Below are positions 6,379 through 14,282 of a stretch of DNA of 19,345 nt, one piece after another. The stretch's first letter is position 1. Every line of letters starts with the position of its first letter. Both the position numbers and the translations under genes were made by a program. Under the pieces are notes generated by a model. It did not search any database, was not told the DNA's origin, and was given only the letters and a program-made list of their open reading frames with translations. Origin of the DNA: Inquilinus sp039594555. Its GTDB lineage: Bacteria > Pseudomonadota > Alphaproteobacteria > DSM-16000 > Inquilinaceae. The stretch lies in assembly GCF_039594555.1 (NCBI RefSeq), contig NZ_JBCNNF010000090.1, positions 1 through 19,345 on the forward strand. Direction: 5' to 3'.

Positions 6379-7122
6379 ATGACCGACCCGATGCTCCTCC
6401 TTCTCGCCGCCGTCACCTTCCTGCTCGCCGGCTTCGTCAAGGGCATGGTCGGGCTCGGTCTGCCCACCGTGGCGATGGGGCTGCTGGGCCTGGCCATGGC
6501 GCCGGCCCAGGCGGCGGCGCTGCTGGTGGTGCCGTCGCTGGTAACCAATCTCTGGCAGCTCTTCGCCGGGCCGCGCTTCGGCGGGCTGCTGCGCCGGCTG
6601 TGGCCGATGATGGCCGGGATCTGCCTCGGCACCTGGGCCGGGGCCGGCCTGCTGACCGGCGCCGATGCCGGGCGCGCCACCGTCGCCCTCGGCGCGGCGC
6701 TGGTGCTCTATGCCGTGATCGGCCTGGCCGGGCCGCGCCTGTCGGTGCCGGCCCGGATGGAGCGCTGGTGGTCGGCCCCGGTCGGCGCCGCCACCGGCCT
6801 CGTCACCGCCGCCACCGGGGTCTTCGTCATTCCCGCGGTGCCGTTCCTGCAGGCGCTAAGGCTGGAGAAGGAGGACCTGGTGCAGGCGCTGGGCCTGTCC
6901 TTCACCGTCTCGACCCTGGCGCTGGCTGCCGGCCTGGCGCGGGACGGCGCTTTGCCGCTGAGCGCCGCCGGCGCCTCGCTGCTGGCGCTGGCCCCGGCGC
7001 TGCTCGGCATGGCCGCCGGGCAATGGCTGCGCCTCAGGGTGCGGCCGGAGGCGTTCCGGCGCTGGTTCTTCCTGGGGCTGCTGCTGCTCGGCCTTGACCT
7101 CGCGCTGCGGCCTCTGCCGTGA
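6379..7122 (+). CDS. TauE/SafE family sulfite-exporter-type membrane permease
   Basis: 247 residues, within the family's usual size. The start is the ATG at 6379; the open frame before it covers the divergent promoter and the antisense of lysR. The sequence is a run of hydrophobic helices, about 7-8. The first contains the family's signature 'AAVTFLLAGFVKGMVGLGLP' and a second, diverged repeat begins at 'VGAATGLVTAATGVFVIPAVPFLQ'; this internal duplication is typical of TauE/SafE (DUF81). Members move sulfite, sulfoacetate, other organosulfur anions or unrelated organic acids across the inner membrane. The substrate here is unknown. The divergent LysR gene is the likely regulator. Its stop is one base from the stop of the convergent lipoprotein gene. 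Confidence 0.93.
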   Translation: MTDPMLLLLAAVTFLLAGFVKGMVGLGLPTVAMGLLGLAMAPAQAAALLVVPSLVTNLWQLFAGPRFGGLLRRLWPMMAGICLGTWAGAGLLTGADAGRATVALGAALVLYAVIGLAGPRLSVPARMERWWSAPVGAATGLVTAATGVFVIPAVPFLQALRLEKEDLVQALGLSFTVSTLALAAGLARDGALPLSAAGASLLALAPALLGMAAGQWLRLRVRPEAFRRWFFLGLLLLGLDLALRPLP

Positions 7123-7123
7123 A

Positions 7124-7588
7124 CTACCGGTACAGGTCCAGCCTCAGTGCGTAGTAGCAGTCGAGCGCGTCGTCATAGGTATAGGAGACGGCACGCCCGC
7201 CGGCGTCGAGGGCGAAGCTGAGCCTGCAGAACCAATGGTCGGTCCGGGCCCGATTCCACACGCCGTTGACCGGGGTGGTGACGGTCTCGTTGTAGCTGTG
7301 CAGCCATCCGTCACGGCCGAAAATCGTGCCGTTCACGGTCTGCGTTTGCCACGCTGACGAGTGGTAGCCGGGACTCTCCGTCTGCCGGGATTGAATGAAA
7401 GTGAGATGGCGGAGCCCGTCCTTGCGAACGGAGTCGGTCTTCGGCTTGCCGAACAGGCCGACCAGCGACTCCCGGGGCATTCCGATGAAGCCGTCCAGCT
7501 TTTCGCGGACGAGGTCGTCCTGGCTCGCGGCACAGGCACCGAGCAGCAGCACACCGATAAGGGAAAGGCCCGGTCGAGGACGAGGCAT
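7124..7588 (-). CDS. Small lipoprotein, family member 2
   Basis: 154 residues from the ATG at 7588. The frame is open to 7669, but this start gives a proper lipoprotein signal with lipobox L-G-A-C (Cys19), and AAGG lies about 10 nt upstream. The mature part starts with 'REKLDGFIGMPRESLVGLFG', the same G-helix-(F/Y)-G-x-P pattern as in the two related lipoproteins. Then come 'GLRHLTFIQS', 'SYNETVTTPVNGVW' and 'WFCRLSFALDAGGRAVSYTY', ending with a Cys in 'DALDCYYA'. The two late Cys are shared with the relatives and could form a disulfide. It lies downstream of member 3 on the same strand after an AT-rich gap of 104 bp. Predicted envelope-anchored; function unknown. Confidence 0.85.
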   Translation of the reverse strand: MPRPRPGLSLIGVLLLGACAASQDDLVREKLDGFIGMPRESLVGLFGKPKTDSVRKDGLRHLTFIQSRQTESPGYHSSAWQTQTVNGTIFGRDGWLHSYNETVTTPVNGVWNRARTDHWFCRLSFALDAGGRAVSYTYDDALDCYYALRLDLYR

Positions 7589-7692
7589 CTCTGTCGATCC
7601 TTGGTTGGGATGACCGATAGCCAGATCTATAAATAGATTTCTTAAAATTGCAACACGCAAAAATTGCACAACCGAAAAGAGAGACGCCTCCG
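7589..7692 (-). promoter_or_regulatory. AT-rich promoter region with repeats upstream of lipoprotein 2
   Basis: This is the only strongly AT-rich non-coding stretch in the middle of the window (most marked at 7620-7680). It has a 9-bp direct repeat, AAAATTGCA at 7644-7652 and 7660-7668, 16 bp apart, and an inverted repeat ATCTAT-AA-ATAGAT at 7625-7638. The position suggests a regulated promoter for the minus-strand gene starting at 7588. I cannot assign a sigma factor or binding protein. Confidence 0.4.
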
Positions 7693-8133
7693 CTATTCCG
7701 GCGCGACGCAGCCCTCGCCGGCATAGGCGTAGCTGGCCACACGGTTGGCGGCGTTGAAATAGAAGGTGGTCAGGCAGCGCCGCTCGATCGCATAGGGCGG
7801 CACGTATTCCTGGTCATAGACCGTCCGCGTCTCCTTGTAGCGGTGCTTGTCGCCGTCGTCGTCGCGATAGGTGCCGCGCACGGTCTCGGTGCGGGGCACG
7901 CTGTTCGTATAGCCGCCGCCGGTCTCGACATAGGACAGGTTGAACTGGGCGTAGCGCCGCCCGTCCTCGGTCCGGCTTTCATAGATCGGCGGGCCGTAGC
8001 GCACCACCAGCTGGTCCTTCGGCTGGCCGATCAGCTGGTCCAGCCCCTTGCGGAACCCGGCCTCGGTGGCGCAGGCGGCCAGCAGAAGCGCCCCGGCCAG
8101 GACGGCCGCCAGGGCGCGGAAACGCGAAGTCAT
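7693..8133 (-). CDS. Small lipoprotein, family member 3
   Basis: 146 residues from the ATG at 8133, with an AGG just upstream. The signal peptide ends in lipobox L-A-A-C (Cys21). The mature part has 'GLDQLIGQPKDQLVVRYGPP', then 'GRRYAQFNLSYVET', 'YKETRTVYDQEYVPP' and 'CLTTFYFNAANRVASYAYAG' with a final Cys. This is the same order of elements as in member 2, with clear identity at 'F', 'RV-SY-Y' and the two late Cys. The start of the mature part again resembles the BamE/SmpA-like first helix and turn. It lies 69 bp downstream of the carboxylase gene on the same strand and could be co-transcribed, although the functions look unrelated. Envelope-anchored, unknown role. Confidence 0.85.
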   Translation of the reverse strand: MTSRFRALAAVLAGALLLAACATEAGFRKGLDQLIGQPKDQLVVRYGPPIYESRTEDGRRYAQFNLSYVETGGGYTNSVPRTETVRGTYRDDDGDKHRYKETRTVYDQEYVPPYAIERRCLTTFYFNAANRVASYAYAGEGCVAPE

Positions 8134-8202
8134 ACCTGTCTCGGTGCCAAAGTCTCTCCCGGCCGCGATGGCACCACCCCGGCGTGGCGGAATAAAGGCG
8201 CC

Positions 8203-9735
<1,533 letters not shown>

Positions 9736-9871
9736 TCTCTCCCCGCGGCTGTCCGCCAAAGCGTCATCCGCCTGCAATAGCACGCGGCGGGAGGATGGGC
9801 GAGATCGGGGCTTGCCAGCACGGTAGGGCTTGGGTCCTGATATCGTCCGACGTTCCCGCGAAGGACCAGCC

Positions 9872-11038
9872 ATGAAGATCGACCCGATGATCGCCGGCTT
9901 CGCCGACGAGCTGACCGAATGGCGTCGGGACATCCACGCCCATCCCGAGCTGGGCTTCGAGGAGCACCGCACCAGCGCCCTGGTGGCGGAGCGGCTGCGC
10001 GCCTTCGGCTGTGAGGTCGCGACCGGCATCGGCAAGACCGGCGTGGTCGGCACCCTCCGCGTCGGCAACAACCCCAAGGCGATCGCGCTGCGCGCCGACA
10101 TGGACGCGCTGCCGATGCAGGAGGCCAACGATTTCGGCCACCGGTCGCAGACCTCCAACACCATGCATGCCTGCGGCCATGACGGCCATACCACCATGCT
10201 GCTGGGCGCCGCCCGCTACCTCGCGGCGACCCGGAACTTCGACGGCACGGTGCATTTCATCTTCCAGCCGGCCGAGGAGGGCCGCGGCGGGGCGGAGGCG
10301 ATGATCGCCGACGGGCTGTTCGACCAGTTCCCCTGCGAGGCCGTGTTCGGCATGCACAACTTCCACACGCTGGACGCCGGCCACGTCATGGTCCGCCCCG
10401 GCCCGACCATGTCCGGCGGCGGCGTGTTCGACATCGAGATCACCGGCCGCGGCGCCCATGGCGCGCTGCCGGAGACGGGTGTCGACCCGGTGCTGATCGC
10501 GGCGCATGTGGTGACGACGCTGCAGAGCGTGGTGGCCCGCAATGTCTCGGCCCTCGATGCCGCGGTGATCAGCGTCACCCAGATCCATGCCGGCGACGCC
10601 TACAACGTGATCCCAGACACCGCCGTGCTGCGCGGCACCTTCCGCGCCCTGCGCATGGAGGTGCTGGAGGCGCTGAAGACGCGGATCGAGACGATGTCGC
10701 GCGACGTCGCCGCCGCCTTCGGCGGCAAGGCCGACCCGAAGGTGCTGATCAAGGTCATCCCGGTGATCAACGACGCCGTCGAGACCGCCTGGGCGGCCGA
10801 GACGGCGGCGGAGGCGCTGGGCGCTGACGCGGTGCGGGACGATGGCGACATCGTCATGGCGTCGGAGGATTTCGCTTTCATGCTGGCCGAAAAGCCAGGC
10901 GCCTTCCTGTTCATCGGCAATGGCCGCGGCAGCGTGCCGGTGCACAATCCGCGCTACGACTTCAATGACGAGATCCTGCCGGTCGGCGCCACGCTATGGT
11001 CGCGGCTGGTGGAGGCCCGGCTGAAGAAGGCGGGATGA
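9872..11038 (+). CDS. M20-family amidohydrolase (hippurate / N-acyl amino acid hydrolase type)
   Basis: 388 residues. The ATG at 9872 follows AAGGA by 6 nt; the frame upstream to 9830 is promoter region. It is a metallo-aminoacylase of the M20D/HipO group. 'RRDIHAHPELGFEEHRT' is the family opening, 'ALRADMDALPM' holds the first metal Asp region, and 'MHACGHDGHT' has Cys101 and His103. 'FQPAEEGRGGAEAM' has Glu135/Glu136, 'GMHNFHT' has His162, and a late 'ASEDFAFM' and 'VHNPRYDFND' complete the di-metal site. The dimerisation (lid) domain lies between, around residues 180-290. It hydrolyses an amide bond of an N-acyl or N-aroyl amino acid in the cytosol; the exact substrate cannot be told. It is divergent from pccB with 136 bp between starts. 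Confidence 0.95.
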   Translation: MKIDPMIAGFADELTEWRRDIHAHPELGFEEHRTSALVAERLRAFGCEVATGIGKTGVVGTLRVGNNPKAIALRADMDALPMQEANDFGHRSQTSNTMHACGHDGHTTMLLGAARYLAATRNFDGTVHFIFQPAEEGRGGAEAMIADGLFDQFPCEAVFGMHNFHTLDAGHVMVRPGPTMSGGGVFDIEITGRGAHGALPETGVDPVLIAAHVVTTLQSVVARNVSALDAAVISVTQIHAGDAYNVIPDTAVLRGTFRALRMEVLEALKTRIETMSRDVAAAFGGKADPKVLIKVIPVINDAVETAWAAETAAEALGADAVRDDGDIVMASEDFAFMLAEKPGAFLFIGNGRGSVPVHNPRYDFNDEILPVGATLWSRLVEARLKKAG

Positions 11039-11047
11039 GGCGCCGCC

Positions 11048-11395
11048 TCACCGTCCGTCGCCGCCGATGTCCCCATGCGCGTGCCGGATCTGCAGGATCT
11101 GCACCCGGTCCGGCAGCTCGATCAGGAACTCCGGGTCGCGGTCGAGATGGTGGATCGCGGTGGGGTCGCTGCCGGTGAACCGCGCCATGGCCTCGACGCT
11201 CTCCCAGTAGGAGATGGTGACGAACTCGGTCTCGTCGGCGCGGTCCTCGCGCAGGCATTGCACGCCCATCGCCTTCTCGATCAGGGGCCTGATCCCGACC
11301 TCGTAATTGTAGGCCTCGTATTCGTCGGCCCGCGCCCGGGTCGTGCGGCCGCGCCAGATCCGGGCAATGCGGGGTCGCTTGGCATCGCTGGTCAT
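11048..11395 (-). CDS. Antibiotic biosynthesis monooxygenase (ABM)-fold protein
   Basis: 115 residues. The start is well fixed by GGAGG 6 nt upstream of the ATG at 11395. The sequence fits the small ferredoxin-like ABM/dimeric alpha-beta barrel fold: 'IARIWRGRTTRARADEYEAY', a helix with 'IRPLIEKAMGVQCLRED', then 'ETEFVTISYWESVEAMARFT' where the 'W-S/E-x-x-A' pattern is typical. The end, 'LPDRVQILQIRHAHGDIG', is a final strand and a short polar tail. Such proteins can be cofactor-free oxygenases or heme-degrading enzymes, but many have no known activity. There is no redox cofactor motif to narrow it. It is 52 bp downstream of the ATP12 gene on the same strand and may share its transcript; it is convergent with the amidohydrolase, 9 bp apart. 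Confidence 0.8.
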   Translation of the reverse strand: MTSDAKRPRIARIWRGRTTRARADEYEAYNYEVGIRPLIEKAMGVQCLREDRADETEFVTISYWESVEAMARFTGSDPTAIHHLDRDPEFLIELPDRVQILQIRHAHGDIGGDGR

Positions 11396-11447
11396 CGCGT
11401 TCCTCCTCTCATCCCGATCACATAGATCGGCCAGCGGAGGACGCCAG

Positions 11448-12143
11448 TCAGGCGGCCGCCAGCTGTATAAGCCGGGCCGCCGCCTGCAGCTCGGCCCGCA
11501 GCGCCGCACGCCGGGCCGTGGCCTCGGCATCCTCGCCCCAGCGCTCGATCTGGAAGCTGGCGTCCAGCTCCGCCAGCTCGAAGGCCTCGTCGGCGTCGAT
11601 CCGACCGGCCAGCAGGGCCAGGCCGAGCACCAGCGAGCCGGTCAGCGCCGTCGCCTGGTGCAGCGCCGTCAGCCGCCAGTCGTCCTGCGCCGCCACCGCG
11701 GCGCGCAGCGCCGCCAGGCTCGATTCCGGCTGGGCCTGGTGGACGATGCCGGAGGTCGCGGCCAGCGGCGCGTCATGCGCCGTCATCGCCCAGTCGAGCA
11801 GCGGCTGCCAAGCGGCGGCCTGCCGCGCGGCCAGCGCGGCCGGCGCCTCGGCCCGGTAGCACAGCAGGTCGGTGCCGCCATAGGAGGCGACGGTGTCGAT
11901 GATCACCTCCCGATTCGGCGCCACCTTGTCGATCGCCGTCGCCGCCAGCTGCATCAGCGGCATCGTCGACGGCACCACCTCGTCGGCCTGGGCATCCCAT
12001 TCGGCGGCGATCGCCTCGGCCAGGGCCTGGCTGGGCAGGGTGAAATCGGCCTTGGCCGGGCTCTTGATCGGCTTGCCGTCGAGGGTGACGCCGAAGCCGC
12101 CGCCGGCCGGCACCACATCCACATTCTTGTAGAAGCGCTTCAT
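11448..12143 (-). CDS. ATP12-family F1-ATP synthase assembly chaperone
   Basis: 231 residues from the ATG at 12143, where 'MKRFYKNVDVV' is the characteristic start of bacterial ATP12 proteins; the open frame beyond is rejected. ATP12 binds the alpha subunit of F1 and prevents its aggregation before assembly of the hexamer. It is found in mitochondria and in alphaproteobacteria, which supports the taxonomic placement. The N-terminal domain has 'GFGVTLDGKPIKSPAK' and 'LAEAIAAEWDAQ'. The helical C-terminal domain has 'YGGTDLLCYRAEAP' and 'QPLLDWAMTAHDAPL', and ends with 'LDASFQIERWGEDAEA', all family hallmarks. It is not near any ATP synthase gene here. It is divergent from a small membrane protein gene. 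Confidence 0.94.
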   Translation of the reverse strand: MKRFYKNVDVVPAGGGFGVTLDGKPIKSPAKADFTLPSQALAEAIAAEWDAQADEVVPSTMPLMQLAATAIDKVAPNREVIIDTVASYGGTDLLCYRAEAPAALAARQAAAWQPLLDWAMTAHDAPLAATSGIVHQAQPESSLAALRAAVAAQDDWRLTALHQATALTGSLVLGLALLAGRIDADEAFELAELDASFQIERWGEDAEATARRAALRAELQAAARLIQLAAA

Positions 12144-12249
12144 GGTCGTCCCGGTCCCGTCACTCTCCGCCCGCGCCGATATCGGCAATCGTGGCCGCCG
12201 ATGCAACCTGCTTCCGTCCCGGCCGCAGGGATGCTACCGCGGAGCCACG
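12144..12249. promoter_or_regulatory. Divergent promoter region of ATP12 and the small membrane protein
   Basis: This 106-bp region separates two divergent starts. It contains the short inverted repeat ATCGGC (12181-12186) / GCCGAT (12197-12202) with a 10-bp spacer. No recognisable -35/-10 pair stands out. Confidence 0.22.
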
Positions 12250-12471
12250 ATGCAGCTCGACCTGACCAACACCTCAATCATCCTCGCCGTCGCCCTGGCG
12301 GTGACGGCGGCCATGCTGGTGATGGACCGGCGCAAGCCGCCCCCGGGCGAGGTGCGGCTGTTCCCGGTAATCCCGGTGATGATGGTGGCGGCGCTGGTGG
12401 TGATCCTGATGGCGGCGCATCTGGTCTCGCTGATCACCGGGCATCCATTCCAGGGCCGCGGCGGGTTCTGA
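12250..12471 (+). CDS. Small two-helix inner-membrane protein, conserved-looking hypothetical
   Basis: 73 residues. The ATG at 12250 has GGAG 5 nt upstream, and the open frame before it is the divergent promoter region. Helix 1 spans about residues 8-26 ('IILAVALAVTAAMLVM'). A short basic/proline linker 'DRRKPPPGEVRLF' follows, then helix 2 at about 40-62 ('VIPVMMVAALVVILMAAHLV') and a polar C-terminal tail with His and Gly. The positive linker should lie in the cytoplasm, placing both ends outside. Function unknown. The stop codon is one base from the left end of the 145-bp fold-back element, so the insertion or retention point is exactly at the gene end. Confidence 0.75.
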   Translation: MQLDLTNTSIILAVALAVTAAMLVMDRRKPPPGEVRLFPVIPVMMVAALVVILMAAHLVSLITGHPFQGRGGF

Positions 12472-12472
12472 C

Positions 12473-12617
12473 GGGCCTCTTTGATAATGCTACTGGTGCG
12501 GCCGTCTGACGGCGGTTTCTCCGCTTCCGGTGCTCACGGACTATAACGTCCGCTGCGCGCCGGTTCTCGAAACCACCGCCAGCCGACTCACACCAGCGCA
12601 TTCTCAAAAAGAGGCCC
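12473..12617. repeat. 145-bp imperfect fold-back element with terminal inverted repeats (MITE-like)
   Basis: The ends are perfect 10-bp inverted repeats: GGGCCTCTTT at 12473-12482 and its complement at 12608-12617. Pairing continues inward with small gaps: AATGC (12486-12490) with GCATT (12598-12602), CTGGTG (12493-12498) with CACCAG (12591-12596), and GGTTTC (12514-12519) with GAAACC (12569-12574). At the centre is a small hairpin, CGGAC-TATAAC-GTCCG (12537-12552). Both arms thus match over about 60 nt. It contains no ORF of note. No target-site duplication is evident in the immediate flanks. It sits between two convergent genes and could also act as a terminator in both directions. Confidence 0.7.
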
Positions 12618-12639
12618 TGCCCACATCCCTTAGAGCCGG

Positions 12640-13482
12640 CTACTGCCCGTTCCAGGGCGTCAGCGCCTCGATCTTCAGCTTGCGCTGCTCCGCCGTCGGC
12701 AGCTTGTAGTCGCCCTTGTACGGCGCCGATTCGAAGGAGCCGTAGGTCGGGTTGGCGATCGCGATCCAGTCGCGGCCCCAATGGTCCTTCGCCGCCTCGA
12801 ACGCCTTCTGCCGCTCCTCCACCGTGCCCTTATAGGCGTCGGTGAAGTCGCCGAAATTGTCGCCGATCAGCAGCAGGATCCGGTAGTCCTTGGCGATGAC
12901 GGCGCGGCGCGTGCCCTTGGCCGAGCCCCAGTCCGGCTGCTCCTTGGCGCTGAGGAAGGTGTCGACGTTGTCGCCCATCGGGAAGCCCAGCGCCTTCATG
13001 TGCTCGACCGTCGGCCCCTCCTCCTCCTTGGTCCGGTTGGTGACGTAGAACACCTTCACGCCCTTGGACGCCGCGTATTGCGTGAACTCGACCGCGCCGG
13101 GAATCGGGGTGTCGATCTTGGCCTTGACGTAGGCCGTCCACGTCTTCGGGTCGAAGCCCGTGCCCTCGGCCACGTTGCGGGCCTGGTAGGGCGAGGTGTT
13201 CAGCACCGTGTCGTCGACATCCAGCACCACCGCCGGCGGGAAATTCCTGAAGTCGCCGGTCTGCTCCGCCGGCGCCGCGGTGCGCGACGGGTCGGCCAGC
13301 GCCTCGTCCAGCCGCAGCCGGGCCAGGGCATAGGCGCCGATCGCATTGGCCTGCGCCTCGACCGAGGTCTGGTCCCACAGCACGGCGTTGAGGTTGTCGT
13401 CGGGGCCCGGCCCCTGCTGCGCGTGGGCCGAACCCGCCACCGCCATCATCGCCAGGGCCGAAACCCATCCGGTCCGCATCAT
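12640..13482 (-). CDS. Exported HAD-type acid phosphatase (class C / e(P4)-like 5'-nucleotidase)
   Basis: 280 residues. Of two adjacent ATGs the first (13482) is 6 nt from GGAGG. A signal peptide ends at AHA|Q (residue 21). There is no lipobox Cys, unlike the lipoprotein e(P4), so it should be a soluble periplasmic enzyme. The HAD motif I is 'VVLDVDDTVLNTSPY' with Asp88 as nucleophile and Asp90 as acid/base. Motif II is 'VFYVTNRTKEEE', the basic motif III lies near 'GTRRAVIAKDY', and motif IV is 'LLIGDNFGDF'. The family hydrolyses phosphomonoesters, often nucleotides, outside the cytoplasm to recover phosphate or nucleosides. A Pho-box-like site lies just upstream. It is convergent with the small membrane protein and divergent from the GST gene. 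Confidence 0.92.
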   Translation of the reverse strand: MMRTGWVSALAMMAVAGSAHAQQGPGPDDNLNAVLWDQTSVEAQANAIGAYALARLRLDEALADPSRTAAPAEQTGDFRNFPPAVVLDVDDTVLNTSPYQARNVAEGTGFDPKTWTAYVKAKIDTPIPGAVEFTQYAASKGVKVFYVTNRTKEEEGPTVEHMKALGFPMGDNVDTFLSAKEQPDWGSAKGTRRAVIAKDYRILLLIGDNFGDFTDAYKGTVEERQKAFEAAKDHWGRDWIAIANPTYGSFESAPYKGDYKLPTAEQRKLKIEALTPWNGQ

Positions 13483-13497
13483 CCCGAGCCTCCGATT

Positions 13498-13515
13498 GTT
13501 ACAGTTTAGTGACAT
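13498..13515 (-). promoter_or_regulatory. Pho-box-like direct repeat upstream of the acid phosphatase
   Basis: Read on the minus strand it is ATGTCAC-TAAA-CTGTAAC: two 7-bp direct repeats with an AT-rich 4-bp spacer, the 11-bp period bound by PhoB. Each half differs from the consensus CTGTCAY at one base. It also reads as an imperfect palindrome TGTTAC-N6-GTGACA (13497-13514). The right gene is next to it, but the site ends only 15 bp before the phosphatase start, closer than a standard PhoB-activated promoter allows. Confidence 0.4.
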
Positions 13516-13618
13516 GCATATGAGCAGCGTCGGACCGGCGGTCGCAACCCCGTTCGCGCCGATACCGCACGCCGCCGCCGCGTGTTAGGAGTGCGGAGCG
13601 CGACGATGGGGAGGATCG

Positions 13619-14239
13619 ATGTACACGCTCTACGCCACGCCCGGCACCGGCTCGACGCTCAGCGAGGTCATGCTGACCCTCGCCGGCGTGCCCTTCACCA
13701 TCAAGTCGGTCGACATCTACGAGAACCCGGCCGACCGCGAGATGCTGCAGCGCCTGAACCCGCTGACCCAGGTCCCGGTGCTGGTGCTGCCCGACGGCAC
13801 GGTGATGACCGAAAGCGCGGCGATCACGCTGCATCTGGCCGATGTGGCGCCGCAGGCCGGGCTGGCACCGCCCGCCGGCCATCCGGACCGGCCCGCCTTC
13901 CTGCGCCACCTGGTGTTCATCGTCGCCGCGCTGTACCCGACCTGGGCCTATGGCGACGATCCCGGCCGCTGGGTCTCGGGCGACGAGGCCAAGACCGAGC
14001 TGCGCGCCTCCACCGACGAGCACCGCAAGGTGCTGTGGCGGCAGATGGAGGCGGCGGCCGGCAGCCCCTGGTTCCTGGGCCAGACCCGCTCGGCCCTCGA
14101 CGTCTATGTCGCGGTGATGAATCGCTGGCGGCCACGCAGCGAGTGGTTCGCCGCCGAATGCCCGAAGCTGTCGGCGATCGCCGGCCGGCTGCGCGCCGAT
14201 CCGGCGCTGGCCGAGGTCTGGCAACGAAACGAAGGCTGA
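13619..14239 (+). CDS. Glutathione S-transferase family protein
   Basis: 206 residues. The ATG at 13619 follows GGGGAGG by 5 nt. The N-terminal thioredoxin-like domain (about 1-80) has 'YATPGTGSTLSEVMLTLAGV', 'LNPLTQVPVLVLPDGTVM' with the cis-Pro before Val, and 'TESAAITLHLAD', the E-S pair that binds the gamma-glutamyl group of glutathione. The C-terminal helical domain (about 90-200) includes 'FLGQTRSALDVYVAVMNRW', the N-capping/hydrophobic-staple motif of GSTs. The active residue is likely a Ser or Thr in the 'TPGTGST' segment; I see no Cys there. It should conjugate or bind electrophiles with glutathione in the cytosol. It may be co-transcribed with the downstream kinase gene, 43 bp away, without an obvious functional link. 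Confidence 0.93.
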   Translation: MYTLYATPGTGSTLSEVMLTLAGVPFTIKSVDIYENPADREMLQRLNPLTQVPVLVLPDGTVMTESAAITLHLADVAPQAGLAPPAGHPDRPAFLRHLVFIVAALYPTWAYGDDPGRWVSGDEAKTELRASTDEHRKVLWRQMEAAAGSPWFLGQTRSALDVYVAVMNRWRPRSEWFAAECPKLSAIAGRLRADPALAEVWQRNEG

Positions 14240-14282
14240 TCCGTTCCTTCCCCGATCCCCGCCCTCCTGACCGAGGCCCGCC

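Noticed and set aside
5322..7097. A 591-codon plus-strand open frame over the LysR and exporter genes.
   Set aside because: It runs antisense to the LysR gene and out of frame with the exporter, and its composition (His/Arg/Gly/Ala/Gln) is typical of a shadow frame.
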